This document shows, one piece after another, positions 18,888 to 25,789 of a stretch of 64,000 nt of DNA (within the stretch, counting starts at the first letter, position 1; each line of letters starts with the position of its first letter). The notes under the pieces were generated by a model. It saw only the letters and a program-made list of their open reading frames with translations. It was not told where the DNA came from and made no database searches. This DNA comes from Clostridium estertheticum. Lineage in GTDB: Bacteria; Bacillota; Clostridia; Clostridiales; Clostridiaceae. Location: NCBI RefSeq assembly GCF_011065935.2, contig NZ_JAAMNH020000001.1, positions 1,013,001 through 1,077,000 of the forward strand, in the 5' to 3' direction. Made by a program: the position numbers and the translations under genes.

Positions 18888-19457
18888 TTGAAAACGGCTA
18901 TTATTTTTCATAGTGTGTGTGGAAATACTTATTTGGTAGCAAAGGCTTTTTATGAAAGCTTTTTAAAAAAAGGTAAGGAAGTAGAGATTTACCGCGTATG
19001 GGATGAGAATCTAGAGGAATTATCAGAGCAATTTTCAGTAGCGAAGGAATATTTAGAAGAAATAATGAATATACCCATTGCAAAATGGGGGAATATATTA
19101 GATAAAGAACAAATTATTTTAGGATGTCCTACTTATTATGGGAATGTTTCTGCAGAAATGAAAGCGTATATGGATGCTGCATCAGAATTTTGGGCAGATG
19201 GAAAACTAATAGGTAAAAGATTAACCGTATTTACATCTGCAGGGAGCCCGGAAGGTGGAGGACATTTGTGTCTACAAGCCTTGAATACTTTTGGACAGCA
19301 TATGGGCATGATTTTGCAATCAATTCCACCTAACCTAGTACCTAATGAAAATATTCCTGCATATGGAATGATTCATTATTCAGGAGCGTTAGGAGATCAA
19401 AGACCTGGTGAAAAACTATTATGTGCAGTAGATAAGTATGTAGAAAAATATTTGTAA
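18888..19457 (+). CDS. Flavodoxin-fold FMN protein / NAD(P)H oxidoreductase
   Basis: A 189-residue flavodoxin-like protein. FHSVCGNTYLVAKAF is the phosphate-binding loop. LGCPTYYGNVSAEMKAY and FTSAGSPEGGGHL are the flavin isoalloxazine loops, as in WrbA-like proteins. I use a TTG start at 18888, seven bases after GGGGG. A palindrome-preceded LysR gene follows. Confidence 0.82.
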   Translation: MKTAIIFHSVCGNTYLVAKAFYESFLKKGKEVEIYRVWDENLEELSEQFSVAKEYLEEIMNIPIAKWGNILDKEQIILGCPTYYGNVSAEMKAYMDAASEFWADGKLIGKRLTVFTSAGSPEGGGHLCLQALNTFGQHMGMILQSIPPNLVPNENIPAYGMIHYSGALGDQRPGEKLLCAVDKYVEKYL

Positions 19458-19512
19458 CGACCTATGGGAAGGGAAAATTTTTACCAAGGAGTAAAAATTA
19501 TTAATACAGATA

Positions 19513-19539
19513 GTACCATAAACTTCAAGTTTATGGTAC
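19513..19539. promoter_or_regulatory. Perfect 27-bp palindrome upstream of lysR
   Basis: Arms GTACCATAAACTT and AAGTTTATGGTAC flank a single C. It ends four bases before the LysR-type start codon. It resembles an autoregulatory LysR operator, or could act as a terminator for the flavodoxin gene, although no T-tract follows. Confidence 0.55.
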
Positions 19540-19543
19540 GGAT

Positions 19544-19777
19544 ATGAATTTTATAAGTGTAGAAGCTTTTTTAAGTATCGTCGAGACTAAAAGCCTATCA
19601 AAAGCCGCCGAAAAACTTTATTTATCTCAATCCACTATCAGCCACCGTCTTAAAATCCTTGAACAAGAACTTAATACGGAGCTTGTTCTACGTAATCGGG
19701 GACAAAGGGTTATAACTCTTACCCCTTCTTCCCTTTACAATAAACTTATACGAAGTGATAGCCCAATGATTAGATAA
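19544..19777 (+). pseudogene. Truncated LysR-family regulator (DNA-binding domain only)
   Basis: The first 61 residues are a typical LysR winged helix (MNFISVEAFLSIVETKSLSK, then AAEKLYLSQSTISHRLKILE). After ITLTP the sequence continues with 16 unrelated residues and stops. The whole effector-binding domain is absent, so it is a decayed or broken gene. The DNA-binding part could still be made and compete for the palindrome just upstream. Confidence 0.85.
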
Positions 19778-20149
19778 CCCATAGATATCCTAAACCGAGT
19801 AGGGTGAAATCTTTGGAAATATTTGAATAACATTTTGATAACTTCAAAAAAAGCGATACATTTAATTCGCTAATTAAATAATAGAATTAAAAGCCGACTA
19901 AGGTTAATTTCTACCTAAGCCGGCTCATGAAAAGATTGTAAGTTATAAAAATTTACACCTCTGTAGTATTGGGGAAGAAAGCAGGCCAGAACCTGCTACC
20001 TTAGTGGGTAAGAAAGTGACCCACTTGCTAAATCCACCATTTTTTTACTTGCTTGATCTTAAATAAGCATTTTTATTATTTGGTAGATTATTGAATTATA
20101 AGGTTGATGGCTATGGGGGTCTTACGGGCGAAGCAAATACCACATCTAC
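19778..20149. other. Non-coding stretch with several hairpins
   Basis: An imperfect 13-bp hairpin AGCCGACTAAGGT/ACCTAAGCCGGCT lies at 19892..19925; read on the minus strand it is followed by TTTTAATT and may be a terminator. Two further hairpins sit in tandem: GCAGG/CCTGC at 19981..19996 and AGTGGGT/ACCCACT at 20003..20025. Near 20103 there is a piece of the repeat also seen at 28141 (TTGATGGCTATGGGGG, then GCGAAGC). No gene is recognised. Confidence 0.45.
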
Positions 20150-20545
20150 CTACATTAATAATTCTAAGTTTTTAATTAGTTCTCCAATCGCGTCAACATA
20201 TTTAATAGCTATTCTCTCTGCAATTTCATTAGCTAACTTTTCATTATATATATGTGATGTAGAAATTTTATCTTCTAATAAACTAATCCATACTGATTCA
20301 TCTGATATAATATTGTTTACATATGCCTTTTTAAATATTGTACGTGGAAATGAGTTTTCAAGGGTTACTCCTGCGTAATTCATAAACTCTTTGAGTGTTT
20401 TATGAGTCAGCTCATATGTAAATTCAAACCTTTGAATCAAGCTATCTCTTATTATTTCATTTTTACCGTCATATAAATCACTAACTTCTTTAAGTCTATC
20501 GTATGCCTTTTTCAAATTCATATACTTAAAATCAAGGTTTCTCAT
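20150..20545 (-). CDS. HI0074/HepT-like nucleotidyltransferase partner
   Basis: A 131-residue all-helical HEPN-type protein of the HI0074 family (IQRFEFTYELTHKTLKEFM, FPRTIFKKAY). These are partners of minimal nucleotidyltransferases in HepT/MntA toxin-antitoxin pairs. In the usual catalytic region the family has an R-N-x-T-S-H pattern; here it reads EDKISTSHIYNE, so the Arg is replaced by Lys, which may weaken RNase activity. The start overlaps the end of the nucleotidyltransferase gene by 14 bases. Confidence 0.8.
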   Translation of the reverse strand: MRNLDFKYMNLKKAYDRLKEVSDLYDGKNEIIRDSLIQRFEFTYELTHKTLKEFMNYAGVTLENSFPRTIFKKAYVNNIISDESVWISLLEDKISTSHIYNEKLANEIAERIAIKYVDAIGELIKNLELLM

Positions 20546-20771
20546 AAATAATTACCTCTTCTTTTTCAAATTGTTCTATAAAAAACTTATCTTCAATATT
20601 ATTCATATGTGAAAAATCAAACTCTAATAAAGTACTAACCTTCTCCTCAATTTCATCTTTGAATTCTGCAATTGAATTATTAGAATATACGCCTAAATCA
20701 ATATCACTTTTTAACGAGTTATCACCACGTGCTCGTGAACCGAAGAGTATAATTTTGTCAATATATAACAA
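20532..20771 (-). CDS. MntA-like minimal nucleotidyltransferase (short N-terminus)
   Basis: A 79-residue nucleotidyltransferase. FGSRARGDNSLKSDIDLGV carries the GS and DxD metal-binding motif, and an acidic strand DFSHMNNIEDKF follows. I start at a TTG codon; most homologues carry about ten more residues, and no ATG occurs in frame upstream, so the 5' end is probably damaged or uses TTG. An AT palindrome (AAATAATATATATTATTT) lies across the start region. It likely modifies its HEPN partner to neutralise it. Confidence 0.75.
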   Translation of the reverse strand: MLYIDKIILFGSRARGDNSLKSDIDLGVYSNNSIAEFKDEIEEKVSTLLEFDFSHMNNIEDKFFIEQFEKEEVIIYEKP

Positions 20772-21110
20772 ATAATATATATTATTTGTTATACCATTTT
20801 TTCTACAAATTCTAACATAGCTTATATTATTAATTATAGCAAAAAATCATTGAATTTTAGACACCATTCGTAAATTTAAAAATGTTTTTACTATCGTAAA
20901 AGAACCACTTTTCTCTAATTATATCATAATTATAAAAGTTTAATACAATTAAAATCCCGCTAACCTCAACTTTCCTCTCAATAACTATTACCACTCATCA
21001 TCATAGCCTTAGGTAAGTTTATGGGGAATTTATTAATTGCAATTAGTAAACAATAAATTCCAGTTATTGTAACGTCCCCGAGGTCGTAGTAAAAACTTGA
21101 AGTTTTTACT
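20772..21110. other. Gap with a palindromic repeat, no gene seen
   Basis: Low-complexity AT-rich sequence. Bases 21057..21112 form a type-A repeat described separately. Nothing coding is recognised. Confidence 0.4.
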
Positions 21111-21112
21111 TT
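21057..21112. repeat. Type-A palindromic repeat, copy 1
   Basis: TTCCAGTTATTGTAACGT, then CCCCGAGG, then TCGTAGTAAAAACTTGAAG and TTTTTACTTT. The flanks are inverted repeats around a GC-rich core. Other copies: 40561, 46468, 53675, 58437 and 59496. Confidence 0.7.
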
Positions 21113-21190
21113 ACTTGCTTTAATTTCACTAGATGAATTAATATTCATAATTAATGTACAAGCAATTGTTGCAAAGCTTTCATTTTTCAT
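21112..21190 (-). pseudogene. N-terminal fragment of a divergent gene
   Basis: The minus strand reads MKNESFATIACTLIMNINSS then SEIKA before the frame enters the unrelated flank. The same 25 residues occur in the second copy, again cut at the duplication boundary (37003..37081). I do not recognise the family. It diverges from the selenoprotein gene across a large palindrome. Confidence 0.35.
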
Positions 21191-21195
21191 TTATT

Positions 21196-21241
21196 ATTTT
21201 ATTTAGTAATGATAATAGTTATTATCATTACTAAATAAAAT
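21196..21241. promoter_or_regulatory. 46-bp perfect palindrome, Fur-type operator candidate
   Basis: Two 22-bp arms (ATTTTATTTAGTAATGATAATA and its reverse complement, here split as ATTTTATTTAG / TAATGATAATA) flank GT. The core TGATAAT...ATTATCA resembles Fur-family half-sites. It sits 19 bases before the selenoprotein start. Duplicated at 37087..37132. Confidence 0.6.
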
Positions 21242-21260
21242 GTAGAGAGAGGTAATTAAA

Positions 21261-21587
21261 ATGGCATTTGTAAAGATGAGTGAATTAGCCTTTACGGAAT
21301 TTAAAAAATTTCTTCAAGAAAACTATGTAACTTCGGATGAAATAAGAATTAATTTAACAGGTAATGGCTGAAGTGGCCCTGTGTTTAATCTTGTTCTGGA
21401 TGAACAAAAAGAAGACGACAATGTTGAGAAATTTGGAGATATTAAATTAGTGGTAAAAAAGAGTGTTAATGATGAATTTGGAAGTTTAGTAATAAAATGT
21501 GGTGAGGAAAATGGTCTAGATGGTTTCTCTATCGAACTAGAAAATAAACAAGAAGGTGAATGTGCTAGTTGTAGTAGCTGTAGTTAA
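21261..21587 (+). CDS. HesB/IscA-like selenoprotein, UGA read as selenocysteine (copy 1)
   Basis: A 108-residue HesB-like protein only if the in-frame TGA at 21369..21371 is read through. Before it comes MAFVKMSELAFTEFKKFL and ...IRINLTGNG; after it SGPVFNLVLDEQ. The TGA falls at U37, exactly where HesB-like relatives have Cys in G-x-G-C-S-G-P. HesB-like selenoproteins are known in clostridia. The C-terminus has a Cys/Ser tail (CASCSSCS). GAGAGAGG precedes the ATG. A SECIS-like hairpin follows the TGA. The role is probably iron-sulfur or redox chemistry. Confidence 0.9.
21391..21407 (+). promoter_or_regulatory. SECIS-like hairpin of the selenoprotein gene (copy 1)
   Basis: TTGTTC and GAACAA pair perfectly around the loop TGGAT. 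The loop begins 26 bases after the TGA and has a G in its first two bases, fitting the described bacterial SECIS rules (loop 16-37 bases downstream). Confidence 0.7.
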
Positions 21588-21641
21588 AAATTCAATTAAA
21601 GCCTAATATAAAAATCTATTTTAGAATTAAACCTTATCATT

Positions 21642-21740
21642 CTTATAAGAAATGCAGTTGGAGATTTTTCATGGGGATTTTACTGTACCAATAATTTTGA
21701 ACAAGCTAAAAAATGCCACACTGGGCAACGAATATATTAA
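21642..21740 (+). pseudogene. Fragment resembling a DUF3990-type protein
   Basis: A 32-codon stretch without start: IRNAVGDFSWGFYCTNNFEQ then AKKCHTGQ and stop. The pattern DF-x-x-GFY-x-T-N-x-EQA recalls DUF3990 proteins. The same fragment is in the second copy. Resemblance is by eye only. Confidence 0.35.
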
Positions 21741-21745
21741 GGGGG

Positions 21746-21785
21746 TAGCTAGTAAAACTAATTATGTTTTTCTAGCTATTTTCGT
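21746..21785 (+). terminator. Hairpin repeat TAGCTAGTAAAAC/GTTTTTCTAGCTA
   Basis: Complementary arms are followed by TTTTC, so it may terminate the upstream transcript. Similar hairpins recur at 37637, 39409 and 52757. Confidence 0.55.
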
Positions 21786-21932
21786 ATACGCGCGTAAGAG
21801 AATACTAATTATCAAATTGTTAATGAGGTAAATAGATGTGAAAACAGAAACATACCAGTAACTTTAGTTAATAGATGTTACTTAAAAGACTGTTTTGAGG
21901 TATAATAGATTAATAAAAGAGGGGGTGCAATT

Positions 21933-23342
21933 ATGGAAACTGAGGTAGAAAAGTCAACAAAAAGGTCAATAAAAAAGCGTAAGAAAATTGTTTTAGGTAT
22001 TATAATTTCTATTTGTACTTTACTTATAATATACTTTGGGATGGCAATATATTTTATGAATCATTTTTATTTTGGTTCTACAATAAATAGAATTAGTGTT
22101 TCAGGTAAAAGTGTAGAGGCTGTAAATGAACAAATGGCATCTGAGATTCAAAAATATCAGTTAAACATAAAAGAACGAGGCGGTATAAATGAACAAATTA
22201 CAGGAGAAGAAATTGGCTTAAAGTATGATATGAATGGGGAGTTTAAGGAGTTTAAAGATAAACAGAATCCTTATAAATGGATTTCAGTAGTTTTTAATAC
22301 AAAAGATTCTAAAATGATAGTAGGAGTTAAATATGATAAAGATTTATTAAAAGAACATGTGAACAAGCTTTCTTGTTTTGATAGTAGTAAGGTAATTGAA
22401 CCTAAAAATGCAGGCTATAAGTATATAGATAATGGTTATGTGATTGTGGATGAAGTCATTGGAAACAAGGGCGATAAAGATATTTTATATAAGAATGCCA
22501 TAGATGCAATCACTAAGGGTGAAACAACAATAGATTTGGAGTCAATTAATTACTACGTTAAGCCACAATATACTTCGAAATCTCCAAAGGTAGTTGCCAC
22601 AAGGGACAAGTTAAACAAATATGTATCTTCAAAGATTACCTATATTTTTGGGGGAGATAAAGAAATTTTAGATGGTTCTACAATAAATAAGTGGGTTACA
22701 GTTGATGAGAATAGTGAAGTCACATTTAATGAAAAACAAGTTGAAATCTATATGGACGTACTTGCTAGTGAATATAATACAGTTGCAAAGACGAGAAATT
22801 TTGTTTCATCATCAGGAAAGGTAATTAATATTGGTGGCGGTAGTTATGGATTTGCTATTAATAAGGTTAAAGAAACCCAAGATTTAATTTCGATGATAAT
22901 GGAAGGGAAATCTATAGAAAGAGAACCAGCATATTATCAAACCGCATTATCTCGTGGCAAGGATGATATTGGAAATACATATGTAGAAATAGATCTTTCA
23001 AGGCAACACTTATGGTTTTATAAAAACGGAGTGTTGATAACTCAAGGGGATGTTGTTACAGGTAATGATGGATCTGATAAGACTAGAACACCGGTGGGCA
23101 TTTATATGATCAATTATAAAGAAAGAAATGCAACCCTTAAAGGTGAAGACTACGCTGCTCCTGTGAATTATTGGCTACCTTTTAATGGAGGAATAGGAAT
23201 TCATGATGCAAGCTGGCGAGATAAGTTTGGGGGAGTGCTGTATAAGACAGGCGGATCCCATGGTTGTATAAATTCACCATACGATGTAGCAAAAACAATA
23301 TTTAATAATATAGAGGCAGGTACTCCAGTTGTTTGTTATTAA
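21933..23342 (+). CDS. L,D-transpeptidase, YkuD type (copy 1)
   Basis: A 469-residue membrane-anchored cell-wall enzyme. A basic N-terminus (KKRKK) and one transmembrane helix near residues 20-45 place the rest outside. Residues about 60-330 form the repeated PG-binding-type domain common upstream of YkuD domains. The YkuD domain at the C-terminus has H443 and the nucleophile C445 in GGSHGCINSPYD. It should form 3-3 peptidoglycan cross-links. GAGGGGGTG precedes the ATG. The protein is identical to the copy at 37824. Confidence 0.93.
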   Translation: METEVEKSTKRSIKKRKKIVLGIIISICTLLIIYFGMAIYFMNHFYFGSTINRISVSGKSVEAVNEQMASEIQKYQLNIKERGGINEQITGEEIGLKYDMNGEFKEFKDKQNPYKWISVVFNTKDSKMIVGVKYDKDLLKEHVNKLSCFDSSKVIEPKNAGYKYIDNGYVIVDEVIGNKGDKDILYKNAIDAITKGETTIDLESINYYVKPQYTSKSPKVVATRDKLNKYVSSKITYIFGGDKEILDGSTINKWVTVDENSEVTFNEKQVEIYMDVLASEYNTVAKTRNFVSSSGKVINIGGGSYGFAINKVKETQDLISMIMEGKSIEREPAYYQTALSRGKDDIGNTYVEIDLSRQHLWFYKNGVLITQGDVVTGNDGSDKTRTPVGIYMINYKERNATLKGEDYAAPVNYWLPFNGGIGIHDASWRDKFGGVLYKTGGSHGCINSPYDVAKTIFNNIEAGTPVVCY

Positions 23343-23463
23343 TGGATAAATTTATTTAATTTTAAACAATTAGAGAATAGAGTAAAACAAAACTTGAAAA
23401 TTTAATGCAAACATAAAGTTTTTATTTATTCTTTCTAAATACCCCATCATCCTAACTCTTAAG

Positions 23464-23510
23464 CCTCGACTTTCTTCGGGTTACCCCTGGGGGTCCTAGC
23501 GAGGCCTTAG
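23464..23510. repeat. GC-rich inverted repeat after the transpeptidase
   Basis: AAGCCTCGACTTTCTTCGGG, TTACCCCTGGGGG and GCGAGGCCTTA follow the gene; CCTCG and CGAGG can pair. The left part is shared with the second copy at 39354, where the sequence departs after the G run. Confidence 0.5.
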
Positions 23511-23563
23511 CTGAGCTTTCTTAAATAGAATAGTTGTAAAAATATAAAAGTCTTGAATTTAAT

Positions 23564-24268
23564 TCATGACCTATATTTTTTAATTTGTAAGATACTCTTA
23601 AGCTCTATAAAATTAGAAATCTCATAAGTAGGTTTTATTCCTGTTTTATTTACAATTTTATTAGGATTAAACCAGCATGTATCTATACCAAAATTTATTC
23701 CACCTTGTATATCAGAGGATAAGCTATCTCCTACTATCAATACCTTGCTCTTGTCTGTATGCTTTATATTGTTTAAAGCGAGTTCAAATATTTTAGGATC
23801 TGGCTTCGATACCTGAACTTCCTCAGATACTACTATATCTTCAAAGTATTTTGCTATAATAGATTTTCTTATTCTATTATCCTGAACATCCTTAAGACCA
23901 TTAGTAATTATAGTAAGTCTATAATCTTTATGCAGACTTTCTACAAGCGATATACTATCATCATACAAAAACGATGCATTAGATAAATGTTTCATATATG
24001 ATTTTGCAAATTGAGTCTCGTCAAACCCAGCATCTAATCTATCTGATAATCTTTTAAATCTTTCTACCTTTAATATTTTCTGAGTAATAAGACCATCCTC
24101 AAACTCTTTCCATATATCCGTATTTATACTCTGGTATATTTTTAAATGATGACTTTCATCATACTCTATATCAAATTCAAGCATGGTATTTTTAAAAGCA
24201 TCCCTTTCAGATTTTTTAAAATCAAATAAAGTCTCATCTGCATCAAATATTATAATCTCGTACTTCAT
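23564..24268 (-). CDS. HAD phosphatase, YjjG/YfnB-type nucleotidase
   Basis: A 234-residue HAD hydrolase. Motif I is IIFDADETLFDF, motif II IITNG, motif III VSKPDPKIF and motif IV IVGDSLSSDIQGG. The layout matches YjjG-type 5'-nucleotidases that clear non-canonical pyrimidine nucleotides. Its ATG overlaps the TGA of a small upstream frame (ATGA), suggesting former translational coupling. Confidence 0.88.
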   Translation of the reverse strand: MKYEIIIFDADETLFDFKKSERDAFKNTMLEFDIEYDESHHLKIYQSINTDIWKEFEDGLITQKILKVERFKRLSDRLDAGFDETQFAKSYMKHLSNASFLYDDSISLVESLHKDYRLTIITNGLKDVQDNRIRKSIIAKYFEDIVVSEEVQVSKPDPKIFELALNNIKHTDKSKVLIVGDSLSSDIQGGINFGIDTCWFNPNKIVNKTGIKPTYEISNFIELKSILQIKKYRS

Positions 24269-24421
24269 AATAAACCCTCCATATAGTTGATTCTTCTAAC
24301 TTTTGCATTAAGTATAAGTCCAATAAGAAATAGTACTCCTCCGATTATCTTGCCCTTAGAAAAAATATCCAACCATTATGGCAAGTATAATGCCATTTAT
24401 AAGTGCTAAATTTTTATACAT
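24265..24421 (-). pseudogene. Frameshifted small membrane protein gene
   Basis: A good site AGGAGGAA precedes ATG and the frame MYKNLALINGIILAIMVGYF, which stops after one more codon. Removing one T from a run of six restores SKGKIIGGVLFLIGLILN then AKVRRINY to a stop overlapping the next gene. The joined product would be a roughly 51-residue protein with two hydrophobic helices. Single-base decay or a sequencing error could explain the break. Confidence 0.5.
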
Positions 24422-24483
24422 ATAAATTCCTCCTGTGCTTTACAATACTATATATATAAATTACAATATTAATATGAATTAAC

Positions 24484-24501
24484 ACATGACATATGTCATG
24501 T
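24484..24501. promoter_or_regulatory. 18-bp palindrome upstream of the Crp/Fnr regulator
   Basis: ACATGACAT/ATGTCATGT is a perfect palindrome ending just before AAGGAGG of the regulator gene. An autoregulatory operator is likely. Confidence 0.55.
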
Positions 24502-24513
24502 TAAGGAGGATTT

Positions 24514-25203
24514 ATGAAAAGAATTTTGAGCAAGGACCTCTTAGCCCATTATATTGCTAAGCATAATATAGAAAACATATTTGATAAAGAAATATTAGAA
24601 TATGCACAACTCCATTTTTATGAAAAACAGGAATACATATTAGAAGCAGAGTCTAATCTTGAATATTATTATTTACTTGTAGATGGGAAAATCAAAATTT
24701 CTTATCTTTTTGAAAATGGTAAATCAATGCTTTTAAAGTTTTACAAAGACTTTAATACTATAGGAGATTTAGAACTTTTAAAAAACACACCTATACTTTG
24801 CAACATTGATTCAATAGAAGATACTTATTTAATAGCAATTCCTTCAGATATACTTAGAAAAAAATATTTTGATAATCTAAAGTTTTTACATCATTTAATT
24901 GCTTCTTTAAGCGAAAAACTTTATGCCACCATTAATAATAGTTCATACAACTTTGTATACCCTCTTATAAATAGATTATCTAGCTATTTAGTTGAGCATA
25001 TAACAGAAAAAAGCTATGTAGTTTTAAAGCCATCATTCATTGAAATTGCTCAATTCTTAGGAACAACCTATAGGCACTTGAATAGAACATTTAAGGAACT
25101 TGAATCAAAATCAATTATAAAATGTGAAAATAAAATAATACATATTTTAGACGAGGATAGACTTCGAGAATTATCTAAAAACTTGTATATAAAATCTCTC
25201 TAG
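24514..25203 (+). CDS. Crp/Fnr-family transcriptional regulator
   Basis: A 229-residue regulator. The cyclic-nucleotide-binding-like barrel spans about residues 25-135 (YYLLVDGKIKISYLFENGK, GDLELL). A dimer helix and a C-terminal winged helix follow (FIEIAQFLGTTYRHLNRTFK). It lacks an obvious Fe-S cysteine cluster, so it is a YeiL-like or CooA-like member with unknown ligand. AAGGAGG and a palindrome precede the start. Confidence 0.9.
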   Translation: MKRILSKDLLAHYIAKHNIENIFDKEILEYAQLHFYEKQEYILEAESNLEYYYLLVDGKIKISYLFENGKSMLLKFYKDFNTIGDLELLKNTPILCNIDSIEDTYLIAIPSDILRKKYFDNLKFLHHLIASLSEKLYATINNSSYNFVYPLINRLSSYLVEHITEKSYVVLKPSFIEIAQFLGTTYRHLNRTFKELESKSIIKCENKIIHILDEDRLRELSKNLYIKSL

Positions 25204-25346
25204 TAATAGGATACTTTGTTAATATAGATACATATCTACATTAACAAAGATTCATTTAATTGGTGTCAATTACTATACATTGGTATGTTTTATTTCTGCA
25301 CGAAAGTTTTTGTTTACTATTAAAAGAACTAATATATATAGTAGCA

Positions 25347-25395
25347 CAAGCTTATTTCATAGAGAAATCTATGGGGTAGGCTTTCTCTAATTGCT
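25347..25395. repeat. Type-C repeat, copy 1
   Basis: AAGCTTATTTCATAGAGAAA, then a G-rich core, then GGCTTTCTCTAAT. AGAGAAA and TTTCTCT are inverted. Also found at 49013. Confidence 0.6.
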
Positions 25396-25409
25396 TCAAA
25401 TCATGTAGC

Positions 25410-25470
25410 AAAACAAATTGTGTTTACAATTTGTTCATGACCCCCGGGGGTTTTAATGAGCGAAGTTACG
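25410..25470. repeat. Type-B palindromic repeat, copy 1
   Basis: ACAAATTGTGTTTACAATTT and GTTCATGACCCCCGGGGG, then TTTTAATGAGCGAAG. The AT arms form a hairpin next to a GC core. Related copies are at 28051 and 39474. Confidence 0.65.
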
Positions 25471-25702
25471 TTCAAAATAAGCGATATATTTCTCCGTATA
25501 TATTATATAACCTATTGCGGACCGTTCGAAAAAGTGGAATCATTTCACGATTCTCGTAATATATGCAAAAAATCGTGCTATTATTAAGTTTATGGGCGAT
25601 ATCTATAGGCCTTATCATAAAGTTACATTGACTATTATTATTAAAATATTATACTAGTGTTATAAGGTTTATTCAATAAGGAAGCAGCAGCTCAACCAAA
25701 AA

Positions 25703-25726
25703 ATGTTGCCAGGGTATAAACAGTAA
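25703..25726 (+). promoter_or_regulatory. Possible leader peptide MLPGYKQ (copy 2)
   Basis: Same seven codons as at 6648, with AAA instead of AAG for Lys. The upstream GGAGG is changed to GGAAG. Confidence 0.3.
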
Positions 25727-25789
25727 ATAGTTCTTATGTGGGGAATTTTGGTAATATTATAGTTGAATGTATTTGAATAGGAGGAAAAT

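Larger units (their letters stand above)
21111..23494 (+). repeat. Copy 1 of a 2.38-kb duplication (selenoprotein + L,D-transpeptidase)
   Basis: This segment recurs at 37002..39385 with a constant offset of 15,891 and no indels. I count about ten substitutions. Six lie between the two genes, one synonymous in the transpeptidase, three after it. The left boundary falls inside a divergent reading frame and the right inside a GGGTTACCCCTGGGGG repeat. Confidence 0.93.
25204..25642. other. Repeat-rich intergenic region
   Basis: No gene recognised. It holds a type-C repeat (25347..25395) and a type-B repeat (25410..25470), then AT-rich sequence leading into the duplicated UvrA-like leader. Confidence 0.5.

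Noticed and set aside
21381..21587. A stand-alone 68-residue protein starting at GTG
   Set aside because: It is the second half of the selenoprotein; the upstream half is in frame across the TGA and carries the real ribosome site.
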